Below, in pieces: positions 34,245 to 47,300 of a stretch of DNA of 64,000 bases (positions are counted from its first letter, which is position 1; each line of letters begins with the position of its first letter). The position numbers and the translations under genes were made by a program. The notes under the pieces are model-generated. The model did no database searches and was not told the DNA's origin. It saw nothing but the letters and a program-made list of their open reading frames with translations. Origin of the DNA: Zingiber officinale (lineage: Eukaryota > Streptophyta > Magnoliopsida > Zingiberales > Zingiberaceae); NCBI RefSeq assembly GCF_018446385.1, contig NW_024589867.1, positions 23,499 to 87,498 on the forward strand, written 5' to 3'.

Positions 34245-35796
34245 TCACACAAGACCTTTGGTGGAAGAATCCTCCTCACCGTCTCCATTAATTTCACAAC
34301 TCTGAGCGGCTTCATCCATGTTCACAGCCGATTGGCATCCAGGCAGCGCGCCGGCCAGACGCTCGCTCGCTGGGTCGCCATTAATATTTCTCCACGCTTG
34401 CTCAGGCAAGCAACGATCGAGCTCAGGGAAATCGATTTCAAAGTCGAACGAGTCTTCTTCTCCGTCCGCCATTTGTGGGTTATTCCCCTGCAGCAGCCAA
34501 CCGAGGCCGTCAGGAACAGAGCCGCTGCCACCGAGCAAACCACTCACTTGCTGCTGTATCTCCCCCAGCTGATCGAGAGGCGTCGGCGCTGATCCGCCGA
34601 GCGAATTTGGCCGGAAGCAATTATTCCCTGCGAATCCGAAGCTCTGGTAGCTCCCAAAATGGCCCGGCCTGTGGCCGAGCGCTGCTGCACCGGAGAGCAC
34701 ATCAACTCCGGCGACCGGATAGGTCGGGAAAGAAGCGAGCGGCGGGAGTATCCGCATCCGCCCCACTGCATGGTAGCGCCTGAAAACATCCAGCGAGTCG
34801 CTCTTCATCCGCGATAGATTCCTGAACGACAAGCCGCCGGGATTCACGCTAGAATTACGGTCCGTCAGCTCCTTGAGTCTCCTCACGTACTGCCGGTACT
34901 TCTGCAAACAAAGATCGAAGATCATAACACGCTGCGAAAAGAAAAGTGCAAAGATCGATCGAGAGCTAGCTAGCGTGCCTGTAAATGGCTGGCGACTTTC
35001 TCCCTCGTCAGGTTCTCGACGTTCATAAGATCGAGTATCTTCTTCGGCACAGCCTCTGCAAACCGCCCGCAAGAAATCGTGAATTTCGTCCGAGGAAAGA
35101 AATGAAACAGGGGAGGGAGTGAACTTACTGTCGATGCCGAGTTCGTTGATGGCGGCGAGAAATTTCTGGTGAAGTTCCAGAGTCCAACTGATTCTGGGCT
35201 TCTTGCCGCCGCGCGAATCGCCGAATTCCGGAGGAAAATTTCCTCCGACGGCGTTTTCGTCGTCGCTCGCGTTGAAATCGCTCGAGTAGCTGCCTTCGGA
35301 ATCCGCAAGCGCGTTCGGTTTCCCGCCGACGAGCTTCTTCCGGAGCACGTGTTGCCATACGTTCCTCAGTTCTTGCATCCGCACAGGCTTCAGCAAGTAC
35401 TGGCAAGCTCCGTGAACCACCGCCTTCGCCACTGTCTGCCTCGCTCCATCTACCGACGATACTGCAATCGCCGGCCAAGGAATGTAAACTGGAAGATCAG
35501 ATATTTCAAAGATAAAACAAAATTTTTTAATTACTGATGACTGGAATGCCAAATTCTCGAGTTATGATCTGGAGGAGCATGAATCCGTCCATGTCCGCCA
35601 TGTGGATGTCGGTGATGACCAGATCAAACTCGTGCATGTTCTCTCTCAACATCCTCAGGCCGCTGCTCGCCTCAGTAGTCGCCACGACTTGGTATTGGCA
35701 TCGGATTAGGAGATTTTCTAGCAACTTGAGGCAGATGGGATCGTTGTCGATGGCGAGAACTCGAATGCTTATGGGGAACTCATTGGTGGTCGCCAT
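34245..35796 (-). CDS. Type-B two-component response regulator (receiver plus GARP/Myb)
   Basis: Nuclear transcription factor at the output end of cytokinin-type phosphorelay. Exons: 35796-35535, 35461-35129, 35055-34979 and 34901-34245, 442 residues. The receiver spans about 10-125, with phospho-acceptor D63 (DLVITDIHM) and conserved K112 (YLLKPVRM). The acidic pair usually written DD is D17-N18 (AIDNDP). The GARP DNA-binding domain (KKPRISWTLELHQKF, KAVPKKILDLMNV, LTREKVASHLQKYR) spans roughly 165-230. The C-terminal half is rich in Gly, Ser, Asp and Pro, with an acidic EEDSFDFEIDFPELD patch. Intron 3 begins GC, not GT (CAG|GCACGC), yet its borders are fixed by the conserved HLQ|KYR join. 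I start at MATTNEF; an in-frame ATG lies 12 bases upstream. It is short for the family and the paralogue is unclear. Confidence 0.9.
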
Positions 35797-36384
35797 GGAA
35801 ACACACAAGAAATCTCTGAAGGAACAGAATGAACGAAGTGCTCGAAGAGGATAAAGAAATATATATGAAAGGGGATGTACATTTGATTTTGTAAATTCCT
35901 TTTACAAATCTTTCGAAATTATAAAATTGATTAGTTTTAACATAGGCCAAAGCAATCAATCTTAAGATTTTTTTTTTCTGGAATATACAGTTTGGTTGGT
36001 GCTTTGAACATTTAGAACAGGCAAGAAATTATCACTATATCAAAAATTAATAATCAGAAAGAATGTTTTGGGAAGAAAAATAAACAAGAAATTACCGACA
36101 TATATTCATAACCAATAGCTATTTCTATAATTTATTATTTATTTATTTTTATTAATTTTGTAAACAGATTATCAAATAAAATCAAACATATGTTGTAGAA
36201 TTTGGAAAGGAATATAAATAAGAAATTATCAACATATATGCATTCATAATTTATATTATTATTACTATAGGAAATTGCTTAGCTTGAATGGTTTAATAAT
36301 ATTATTATTATTGTTATGCATGAACCTACCTAAGAAAAATGAAACATATATAGTAGATTTTGGAAGGGAAAATAAATAAAAAAT

Positions 36385-36415
<31 letters not shown>

Positions 36416-36529
36416 TGGAGAACCAACATATTATTAACTCTCAGATTCAATATTATTTCATCTTGTTAATTATTTTTTTCATTAAACAAAAATATTTATC
36501 TGCCCGCATGGTTTGATGGGGTGATAAAA
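35797..36529. other. Response regulator upstream region
   Basis: AT-rich sequence with a (TA)n run at 36385-36409. It likely holds the promoter and 5' UTR of the response regulator. No further gene. Confidence 0.5.
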
Positions 36530-36741
36530 TGTCTCCTCAAATGGATCTAGTGACTAGGGCATGAAATACTGTCACCATGAGATCTGGGGTTCGAATCTCG
36601 ACAAAATCGAAGTAAATATCTCCTTTATATGCTAATTACTATTACAAAGACTATTAACCATCCGTGATTTATCTCTTCCATGTTGACCCTAAGACAAATT
36701 GATAGGAACGCTAAGGACGAACCTATTTACCTTTCTACCAC
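36530..36741 (+). mobile_element. tRNA-headed SINE, family 1, copy 1
   Basis: 212 bp, starting TGTCTCCTCAAATGG. It has a tRNA-like head: an A-box-like TGGATCTAGTGACTAG and a B-box GGGGTTCGAATCTC. Imperfect 17-bp target duplications (TTGATGGGGTGATAAAA and TTGATAGGGTGGTAAAA) lie at 36513-36529 and 36742-36758. It is homologous along its length to 61906-62118. Confidence 0.85.
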
Positions 36742-37339
36742 TTGATAGGGTGGTAAAAAATAAAATGCATTTCTCAAGCAATTCAATTTCTATAAGACAC
36801 ACCGTCTATTATTTGAATCGTAAAATCTAAATACCTGAGATATATATAAAAAAATAACTTATTCACTATCCACATAGGCATCACGTAGTTTGAATTTAAT
36901 GGCAATATAGATAAAGCAAGATAGCCAGAACGAAACAAACGGTAAAGTAGCAACATCTCAAACTAGTCAATGTATGAGAATTGACAAAATAGCATTCCAT
37001 TAAGAGTTCAAGAACGAATGAATCCACAGCTGCATGTTCTTTTTTTAAATATGGCAGCGTATATCTGTTTGGCCCTTTACTACTTGGCTAATTCAAAGAA
37101 TTAACGAACTGGACAGGCGGTAGTGCAATAACATGCAAAACTCTATACAGGAATTTTATGGACACCAATCCCTTCATTACAAACAAAAAATCTTAAGCGG
37201 AGCTGCACACACTCGTGACGAACACGAACCTCTTCATTACAAAGAAAAAAAAATCTCAAACTGAGCTCAGCACACTCATGAAGATGATAAATACTGGCCG
37301 GCGAGAGTTTGATAGTGTGTTAGGATAGCTTCCCATGAC
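36742..37339. other. Spacer and kinase 3' UTR
   Basis: After the SINE target duplication the sequence is ordinary AT-rich spacer. The part near 37200-37339 is probably the 3' UTR of the Raf-like kinase. It contains two similar short repeats around CTTCATTACAAA (about 37170 and 37230). Confidence 0.5.
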
Positions 37340-40300
37340 CTATCCTTTTTGAGGAAGAGAAGCTGCCAACGCCCTCAACCTGTTTGCGATGTCGGTGAAG
37401 CTGGGGCGCTGTGAAGGTTCCGTGCCCCAGCATTGCTCCATCAGTGATTTCCATTCGGGATCACAAGATTCAGGCACGGGAGGCCGTAGTGTATCGTTAA
37501 GAATCCCTCCTGTTGAGAGCAAAGAACTGAGAGGAGATATACACCAAGATATGAATATTCTAGTGATGCAGTTGTCATGACAGTGTCAATAATAGAAAAA
37601 TAATACAAAATATGAATAAAAAGGCCATACAACTTTGGCTCCACTAACACAGACGTGTAAGCCAGCATCCAAGAGAAATTTGACAGTATGCAAAAATCAC
37701 CTATAATAAGTCCATAATGCATATCCCGATATGGTTCATCTCCAGTGATGAGCTCCCACATTACTATGCCAAAGGAGAATACATCAACCTATGGCACAAC
37801 GATTGAATTTGATTGATGATAGACTTGCACAGTTAAAGATAATATGGATAGAAAATTGAAATGGATTGGCTTTGACAGTATGAATGATACAACTCATCAT
37901 CACCTTTTCACTATACTTGATATCTTTGCCACCAAGAAGTTCAGGTGCCATCCAAGGTAGAGTGCCTCGCATGCCACCAGACATCAGTGTCTCGTATTTC
38001 AATTTTGAAAGACCAAGATCAGCCACCTGCACAGTGTGTTTCAGTAACATGCTGACATGCTAAAAAGGAAACAATAAACAGTACGACACAAGCAGTTAAG
38101 GCAATGCTCTAGCACAAAGTTCCAAAAAAACACTTTGTGATATTTTTTTCCTTTACTTTTCTTGTTCTTTGCCCCACATATCACAATATAATTTGTACAG
38201 TGGTTAAAGCTTTATCTACTACTGTTTCTTCGAGCTAACCCAATTACTTTGTAACAGAAATATATATATTCCAAAAAAATTTCACAAGATCAACCATGTA
38301 AAATCACAGGCCATTTTTTATTGTTTTAATGAAACCTGTTTCCTTTATTTATCTTTGCCAATATCATCTATAAGTTCACTTCATATGTTGGGCACGATGT
38401 TATTAAAAAATTTAGAAACTGAATGGACACAACGTTAGCACACATTCACTTGTTGGGCCATGCTTTGTCCGTGTAGTGTAGCACCAAACACCAAAGTACA
38501 TTTTCCAGTCAATTTTTATATGCAAACCTTAACACATTAAATAAAGATACTGTTGGTTCTTTCACTAAAGAAACAAAACTTACTAATACCCAACAAGTAC
38601 AAGAAAAAAGAATATAGAATAATGAGGACAGATTGTAAAAACTCCTCAACAGACCTTCTATATGCTTCAAAAGCAGTTTAAGTCAAACAATAGTTGCAGG
38701 AAAGACTTCTAATTTAAGCTGCCTCAACAAATAGTTCACTTTAACCTGAGTTTTGGTTCCCTTTATCAAAGATAAGCATGGTGTATCACATCAAGACATC
38801 AAACTGTATAGTGCATCACCAAACAACCATAAGAGAAGAGTAGAGGGTGAATTTGTATTTTTCTTTTCTTGCCTTTTCCTATTTCCTAATACTTCTCTTG
38901 GGATTTTTTTTTTGGAAAGGGGAGCCTTGGCCCAAAGATAAAGTTGTTATTTTATGACCAAAAGGTCACGGGTTCGAATCCTGGAAGCAATCTCTTGCAA
39001 AAAGCAGGATAAAGTTGCGTACAATGGATCCTTCTCCGGGACCCCGCATGGAGAGAGCTCCATGCACCGGGCTGCCCCTTTTTTCACTTAGGATTTTCCT
39101 TTTTTTTTGGTCTGGAGATGTACTTAGACGACCAATAAATGCTCCAATTAGGCGATGTGAAACTATGATAAACATGCATATCAAACGAGGAAGACCAAAA
39201 AAAACTTGGTTAGCAACAATAAAATAAGATGAAATTTATTTAAATATAAATGATAATATAATAGTAGATAGAGCTCAATGGCGTAAAGGATTCATACAGC
39301 CGACCCCAACTAGTGGAAAAAGGCTTGGTTGTTGTTGTTGTTGTTGTTCTGGAGAGAAAAGATACTGCATGGCCAATGAGCTTAAAAATTCAAATTTTAA
39401 ATCCTTGGTCAAAAGATAAACCAAAGGCCACAAACTAAATCCACAACCATACTCTGTTACAAACTTACAATCAGTTCACATTTGAGGAACTATATGATTT
39501 CCCAAGTTGATAATTTTTAAGATGCAAATTTAGTTCAGTCAAACGAGATTACTCAGAAAACTTGAAGTTCCACTTTAGCATTTCAAAATAGTCTCGAATA
39601 ATATTTTGAAAACTAAATACAACTTTTACCTTGCATATTGGACGCTGAGGATCCCTCAAGTTGACAAGCAAGTTATCACTTTTCAAATCAAAGTGTATAA
39701 TATTTTTACTATGCAAGTATTCCATGCCAAATGCCACATCCATTGCGATAAGAAGTCGTCGACGCCTATCAAGCATCCTGTTCAAAGGCAATGATTAACA
39801 TGAATAAGATCAAAGATAAAACAACCAGTATAAGTTATGTTATAGCACTTACAAGACTGGTAGGGTCAACAAACTATACTTTATCTATAGAAAACAACAA
39901 TAGAAACTAAAATCACTGGCACCAAATAAAGGAAATAGAAATATGCAAGATTTGTGTCTTTAATGGAGTAAAAGATCCTTAATCCTGGCTTCTCTTAGAT
40001 TTACTTTATTTCCCATGGTCTTTAAAATACTAAAGAAAATAGAACATTTAGTAATAACTAACAGAAATAGAGATGAATAGGAGCCCCTAGATCATGCTTG
40101 TGCATTTTGAACCAATCTGCTCTAGTTTGAACCAGTTGGATCTTCCAATTCACAGAAAATTAGCTGGTTTGAGTTCCTTTGATGCAGTAAATGAAAAGCT
40201 GCAGCTTAATTTAAAATGGGTCGACTGATGTTTCAACTAGGAATTCTAGATTCAACCAGCTGACAAGATCAGATTGTGAACCATACATAAATTTATTGAC

Positions 40301-43300
40301 GCGTAACATAATAGAATAAAAAGATAGGAGATTACTTCTCATTCTTCTGCAAAGCACGCCGAAGTGAACCATTAACCATAAACTCTGTTACAGTTGCAAT
40401 AGATCCCCCTGGGCCATCAAGAACAATGCCATAAAATGCCACAACATTTGGATGGTGCAAGCTGCCAAGCTTACAGGCCTCATTTAAAAAATCAGCCCTC
40501 TGAGTTTATTCACAAACACATGTAAGCATGAATTCTACATGAAAAGAAGCATATGAAGCAATTTACTATTGGAAACATACTGCACGATCCTGCTCTGATG
40601 AATTCCCAGAAAAAACCCTGTCATTGATTCTCTTGATTGCCACATCTGTGCCTCTCCACTTGCCATGATATACAGTCCCAAAAGACCCAGACCCAAGTTC
40701 TTGCAACTCCTCCAAATCACTATTTTTTATTACCTTTGAGTGACAGCAGATGTCAGTCTGTTATTTCCATATTGTACAATGAACATAAGATTAAGTAGTG
40801 AATAATATCTAACTCTATCTTCTAACCTGGAGGTTTCCAATCTCATCTATATTAGGAAAAACATTCTTCGCTTTCTCTAATTGTTTTGTCTTAGTCTGCA
40901 TCACAATGATTTTAAGCACATGGTAACAGCACAAATACACATAAAAAAATGAAAAAGGATATGGTTATCACCTCTTTCTTTTCATCTGTTGATATTTTGT
41001 CCTCGATAATTGCACTTTCTCTGAAAGAACTATGAGTTGTATCTTTTGTTTCATGAGAATCAAAAATTGGAACTGGAAGTTCAGATGATTGTAGTGTAAG
41101 TGCCGATGCTGATGTTCTCCCTTCAGTATTCAGGATATCTTCTTTACTATGGGCATCTCCTAAATATTTAACAAAACAGATTATGGATGTAGTTAACTTA
41201 AAGCACCAATAAATATTCATAAAGCAGAAGGCACAAAACCTTTTAATGGCTCTGTAGATGCATCCATATTTAAAGAACTTGGCATCTGAACAGAAACAGC
41301 TACAGGAGTACTTAGCTCAGACCTTATGCTATTTACAGGATAATTCCTGTTGGACAACTCTTGTGTGGCTGTAGAAGCATTGCTTGGTCTTGAAGGGGGG
41401 ATTTTACTCTCCAATAGTTTCTGAGGATCCATGTCGCTCACAAGTTGGTCTAAGGAAACAACTTGCTGCATTTGGTCTGTATTGTGGTGAAGCAAAGCGT
41501 TGCCATTTTGAGGAATAGACCCATTGCTATTTGTTAATACTTCTGCTGGACTGACACTGGGAATATCATCTTTTTTGTCATTAAGATTTTTATTGCTGGT
41601 ATCATTGTCATGGACAGGATCTGCATAATTGAACATCCCTCTAGGTCCGGCTCCTGTTTCATGATGATATGAGTATAGCTCATGGTTCCCTATGATGGGT
41701 GGAGTCTGAATGCCGTTGGAAAGCTGAACACTCTGTCGATAAGAAACATCCCTCGACATAGCTGGCAACTGACTAGATAGCAAACTAGAATTTCCTTCTG
41801 GAACAATTCCAGATGCAATTAGGGGATTACTAATAGATAATTCACTACCTATATCCAGAAGCCCGGCATTATGACTATTCATCATAAATAATGGTGTCTG
41901 TCCAGAGTTTAAATCCTTGGAGATGCCAACATCAGACAAGACAGCTGCTGGCCTTGGGTAACCACTGAAGCCTGGAGCCCCAGGAGGATTCATGCTAAGA
42001 GGTTGCATCATTCCATCCATAGGCCAACCATGGCTATACAATGCCCGGACATCTGGATGTCCCAGTAAATTAGCATTCGCAACAAAAGATTTATGGATAA
42101 AACCTTGATTAAACGGATAATTATGGAATCCAATATTTTGTAACAATGGCATCTGTTGTTGTGAGGAATCTTCTTCATGAGATTGAGGAATGAGGAATGC
42201 TCCAAGAGGGTTGTGTGGTGTGGCTAATGAAGCTGTTATTGGTATGATATTAGAATGGTCACAATTTACAGGCAATTGTTGCTGCGTTTGCACCAAGTCT
42301 TCTTTGTGGGATTTTTCAGGATTGCTTTCAGTCCCGGATGATAGTTGTGAAGCATCAGGTAGCCCCACAAAAACGGGTGGTAGAGGAGTCTTAGCATGGT
42401 CCAGATAGGTTGAATTTACAGGTGACTTCACAATAATTTGGGAAGTAGCAGGAGCTGTCTCAGACAACTCACGGTTCCAAGGAGCTGCAGTAGACAAATT
42501 CGACAAATTCTTAGCTTGGATATCCACACCACTGTCTGCTGTTTGAAGTGGTACTCGTTTGGTTAAATCTTCAGCGCTGAGACTCTGTAATAACGTATTT
42601 GCTTCAGAAATGGCATGTTTGTGGCTGTTACCTTGATCATTTATCAGGGTATCTGAATGGGCATGGGGCAAGGCCTTCTGACATAAACTGCAGTCCTCAA
42701 ATTTAGCAGTCAGCACAGGAGATAATGCTGGCACTGGGCGCCGTTCCACATTTGGTGCGAAAAAGTGAGGAGGAGGCAGTGGAGGTAGCTTTGATAAAGG
42801 CTGCAGCTTTGCATCACCAGGAATCCTCATAATCTTTCCAGCATTAAGGTCTGCCTGGAAATCCACTCTTGTCATCCCATTGCCAACCTGAGCAGTTGTG
42901 CTATTAGGTAGGATATAAGCATTTGGAGCCACTGCAACATTGATTTGAGAAGGAGATTCCACTCCTACAAAAGGTTGGGGGTGATCATGTTGTTGATCTA
43001 TGTAGGGCTGGGGAACAATCGGTGTGGCCGATGGAAATTCAACCTGTACTGGATTCAAGAATTTGTGTTGATTTGGCACTGAAGGAGGCAATTCAGACTG
43101 AGTTGAACTCAAAATTTGGATTTGATCATTGTAATTTGTAGTCAGTATCAGATCTGGAACGTCTTGCCCTGCAAAATTTGGTTTTGATGCATATCGAGCA
43201 GATGTACCTGTAGGAGAATGAACAGGCGATATACCTTCATTGACAAGTGCCTCGACGGCCGTCAATACATCGGAATTCTGGGTGGACGGGAAACTTGCCA

Positions 43301-43805
43301 CGCTATCCCTTCTCCTGATGCTCAAATCCAATCCATTGACAGCTTCGAGATACCTCGCGCCAGTGTCCTGCAAATCATGATACGGGGCAAGTGGATCGGA
43401 ACCACTGCCGGACACATCAGATGGCGAGAAGAGGAAGACTCGTAGCTTGGCGTTGGGATTCTCCACTGCGAGCTTATCGTACTCCTCCATCATGTTCTCC
43501 AGGTCCTCCGAGGTGGACACGGAGATGAGAGCGTCAAGATCCTCGTCGGGGAGCTGGTACCGGAGCACGACCGGCCCTCCGTAGGCCTCGGTCATCTTGC
43601 GTAGGATCTCTGGCAGCGACGCTTCGCGGTTGACGGTTAGGATGCGGGTCTCCCCGCCGACGTAGCGGAGGGCGCCGTCGCTGAGGCGAGGCAGAATCGT
43701 GCCGCCATAGCTATAGCGGAGCTTGACCCTGCGATCGCCGGAGGTGGAGGGGTGGTCGGCGTCAGAGGGGCCCGAAGGGTAGGGATCCCTCCGATCGCAA
43801 GCCAT
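37340..43805 (-). CDS. PB1-domain Raf-like MAPKKK (group B4 type)
   Basis: Serine/threonine kinase of the plant Raf-like group B, whose B4 members activate SnRK2 kinases under osmotic stress (family knowledge). Exons: 43805-41240, 41159-40972, 40895-40827, 40733-40581, 40499-40336, 39777-39630, 38026-37904, 37788-37701 and 37509-37340; 1222 residues. An N-terminal PB1 domain (about 27-115; [17 protein letters not shown]) is followed by a long unordered Ser/Pro/Asn/Gln-rich region in one 2.6-kb exon. The kinase domain starts near residue 946. It has the glycine loop [13 protein letters not shown], lysine K975 in VAIKRI, catalytic HFDLKSDN (HFD in place of HRD; D1077), DLG in place of DFG (D1099), and [11 protein letters not shown]. 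All are usual for plant Rafs. It ends [12 protein letters not shown]. The catalytic domain looks intact. Confidence 0.93.
38917..39086 (+). mobile_element. Au SINE copy in kinase intron
   Basis: Starts GGGGAGCCTTGG, contains the B-box GGTCACGGGTTCGAATCC and the GGGACCCCGCATGG region, and ends CACCGGGCTGCCCC plus T-run. These are diagnostic of the widespread plant Au SINE. It sits in the intron between exons 39777-39630 and 38026-37904. Flanking CTT(G/A)GGATTTT repeats may be its target duplication. Confidence 0.85.
39120..39350 (+). mobile_element. 5'-truncated LINE (RTE-like) 3' end
   Basis: Codons for [13 protein letters not shown], then a stop, then [10 protein letters not shown] and a CAGCCGACCCCAA(C)TAGTGG motif, ending in a (TTG)n tail. 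This is the typical C-terminus and tail of RTE-type LINEs. It is non-functional and shares the kinase intron with the Au SINE. Confidence 0.75.
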
Positions 43806-43893
43806 ACAACGGATAATCCAAAGCTAGGGTTTTGAGGAGGGATCGAGGAGAAAGCCGACGAGATCAAGGAAGTGGACGAAGCCGAAAGTAGGG

Positions 43894-43917
43894 ATATATA
43901 TATATATATATATATAT
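43894..43917. repeat. (TA)n microsatellite in kinase 5' region
   Basis: Twelve TA units about 90 bp upstream of the kinase ATG, in the 5' UTR or core promoter. Confidence 0.9.
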
Positions 43918-44322
43918 TTTATTTTTTTTTTGAAACGTATTTGGGAAAAAGTAATAAAATTGACGGATAATAACATAAATAATATATTTAACGATAATTA
44001 AAAGATAGTTGATGAACAAGCGAAGTTTTGCACAGTCCACATCAGCATGACATTGAAATTTATCTCGAAGTTTTAGACTTGAAAATAGTTTTTATAAAGC
44101 ACTAATTGCGTTGCAATTCGTACGATTATGAGAAATAATCCATGAATTTTATGCCAATCTCACATATCTGAACAATGAAACATATTCAATTATCTTAACA
44201 TAACTTTAGCTAAGTAAAAATCTAATGGCTCTGATACAAATAAAGTAGTAAAGTAGTGAGAATGGGTAGTAAAGAATGGAAGATTGGTACCGTACAACAT
44301 TGCTAAGGGAAAAAAAAACATC
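43918..44322. other. Kinase promoter side and V-PPase 3' UTR
   Basis: Only about 500 bp separate the kinase ATG from the stop codon of the next upstream gene. The sequence is AT-rich and must hold the kinase promoter and the pyrophosphatase 3' end. No other feature is seen. Confidence 0.5.
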
Positions 44323-47300
44323 CTAAAACAACTTGAAGAGGATGCCACCATGGGTGGCAAAGAATGGAGCAAACACGAGTGATTCCACTGCCATGAGTTT
44401 GATGAGGATGTTGAGGGAAGGACCAGATGTGTCCTTGAGCGGATCACCGATGGTGTCGCCGATCACTGCCGCCTTGTGGGGGTCGGATCCCTTTGGGCCG
44501 AGGGACCGGGCATGCGCTGAAGTTCCGGCCTGATCAGTTCATGGAGCAAGAATTACCGGTTGAATAGTTTGCAAGCAATGATAAGCATGAGGGAGTGTTT
44601 TTTACCTCAATGTACTTCTTTGCATTGTCCCATGCGCCGCCAGTGTTTGATGCTGAGATAGCAATCTGTGCAAGGTTTGTTATGAATTCAGATTCAATGC
44701 AACGATCAAATTGGATGGAAATGATGTGTCTGCTACAGAGAAAGATCTATGAACCTGGACACCGGAAACAAGTGAGCCTGCAAGAACTCCAGAAAGTGTT
44801 TCGACTCCGAAAAGAGTCCCGACGACTAGAGGAGTCAGCATGACCAGAGCACCAGGAGGGATCATTTCCTTGATGGAGGCGTCTGTTGATATCTTGACAC
44901 AGTTTGTATAGTCTGGTTTAGCAGTTCCCTCCATGAGTCCAGGGATGGTGTTGAACTGACGTCGAACTTCTTCTACCATTTTGAGAGCTGCACTGCCAAC
45001 ACTCTTCATGGTCATGGCTGAGAACCAGTAGGGGAGCATAGCGCCAACAAGAAGCCCAATGAAAACTTTGGGTGTCAGGACATCCACAGTCGAGATTGCT
45101 GCACGGCTCACGAAGGCTCCAAAAAGTGCAAGGGACACCAAGGCAGCTGAACCTATGGCAAAACCCTAGAAGAAAGCACACAACAAATAGATTGATAAAT
45201 TTGAGATAGAATTGCTCTAAACGTGAATCAAACATACTACAACAAAAAAATAAAAGGATTAGGAAGAGAATGAATGCACAACTTTAAATAAATTTTACCT
45301 TTCCGATAGCAGCAGTTGTGTTGCCTGCAGCATCAAGAGCATCTGTTCTCTCGCGGATCCTGTGGCTCATCCCTGCCATCTCTGCAATTCCTCCAGCATT
45401 GTCACTGATAGGCCCATAGGCATCAATGGCAAGACCAGTTGCAATGGTGCTAAGCATTCCAAGAGCGGCGACTGCAATACCATACATTGCAGCAAAACTG
45501 AAACTAACAAAAATGCTGGCAGCTATAGCAAATATTGGAATGATGACGGATTTGTATCCCAAAGCAAGACCGAAGATAACATTTGTAGCAGCTCCAGTTC
45601 TACAGGAATCGGCAACATCTTGCACAGGGCTGAAAGAAGAGGTCAATGAAAATGAAGTAAAAAGATGCTGAAAGCCAACCAACTGAGAGCAGGTGACAAA
45701 TTAAAGCTTGATTCAATCGATACCTGTAAGCATTGCTTGTGTAGTACTCGGTGACAAACCCTATCACGAGACCAGCCCATAAGCCAATTGCTACACAGAA
45801 GAAGAGCTCCCTACCAGTGCATCTCAGACAATAAGCTAACTTTACAATTTTATAAAAAAGAGCAAAGGTAAAGTGGAATACCAGTTTTTGACAGTCTTCT
45901 GGACACCAAAATTGAAGATTGTAAAAGTAGATGGGAGTGCTACCCAAGTGACAATTGCAATTCCTCCAGTCATGAGAATAGTGGAGATGATAAGCTGTCT
46001 CTTTAATGAAGGTTCAATCTCATTCACTGCTTTAATCTCGAAGAAGTCAGTAGCAAAAAGTGTGGTAATCAGACAAACAATGATGCCCATGGAACTAATC
46101 AGTAAGGGGTATAACATTGCTGTCAAATCATGATTAATTCCAAAGGAAGATATTGAAGCAACAACAAGAGCAGCACATGAGGACTCGGCATAAGAGCCAA
46201 AGAGATCTGATCCCATTCCAGCAATATCCCCGACATTATCACCAACATTGTCAGCAATAACCTGCAAACAAGAATGAAGCATTTGCTAGAACATTATAAA
46301 AATTCAAATAAGTTTGGTCGTTCTGACGAGAACTAAATCTGATACTTGCCTGAAAAAGGACATGAGTGAACACTTGATTATTTTAAAAGAAACATCAAGA
46401 TATCTAAGTTCAACTGAAAAAGGAAGATACATGTTGAATGAGAGATTCTTACAGCAGGGTTCCTTGGGTCATCCTCAGGAATGTTCCTTTCAACCTTTCC
46501 AACCAGATCAGCCCCAACATCAGCAGCCTTGGTATAGATACCACCACCAACCCTGCCAAAGAGAGCCATGGAAGACCCACCAAGGCCATAACCAGTAATA
46601 GCTTCAAAAAGTCCTTCCCAGTCATCACCATAATACAATTTGAATAAGTTGATGGAAATAAAGAGCACCAGAAGCCCATTAGCAGCGAGCAAAAAGCCCA
46701 TCACAGCGCCTGACCGGAATGCAGTGATGAAAGCCTTTCCTACACCCTTTCTAGCTTCTAGAGTTGTCCTGGCATTGGCATACGTAGCAATTTTCATACC
46801 AAGGAATCCAGATACCACAGAGGTGATACCTCCAAGCAAGAAAGCCAATGTGCTAAAGATGGCATTGGCAAGGGCAGGCTTGCAAGTCTTGTCCTTGCTG
46901 TAAGTGCACGGTTGGCTCTTTGTGCTAAAGCCCTCAACAGAGCCAAGGAAGAGGAAGATTAGTATTGCAAAAATAGCCATGAAGATTCCAACATACTGAT
47001 ATTCAGTAAAAAGGAAAGAAGTAGCTCCTGTTAAAAGGAAGAAAGCTCATTGTCAGATGTCATAAACTTATTCATGTCAATAAGATTGCCAGAATAAAAA
47101 ACTTAAAGTTTAGTGATAGTCGTGTTTAGAAAATGTGTATAGGATCAAAGTTAAATAAGTACTGGATCCAGAATCTTTGGCACCTAATTTACATGAGCTC
47201 CTGTCTCCTTATTCACAAATTGATTGTCCAAAAATTATATATTTAGCAATGAAGTCGTTAAATTTAATATTATGCCATATAAAGTTTGAATAGTACTAAA

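Noticed and set aside
34197-35537. Plus-strand frames opposite the response regulator
   Set aside because: Shadows of a gene with conserved receiver and GARP domains on the minus strand.
36560-36605. Possible tRNA gene (B-box GGTTCGAATCTC), likewise at 38970, 53680, 58460 and 61960
   Set aside because: No cloverleaf can be closed. Each lies at the head of a SINE with target duplications or Au-specific sequence.
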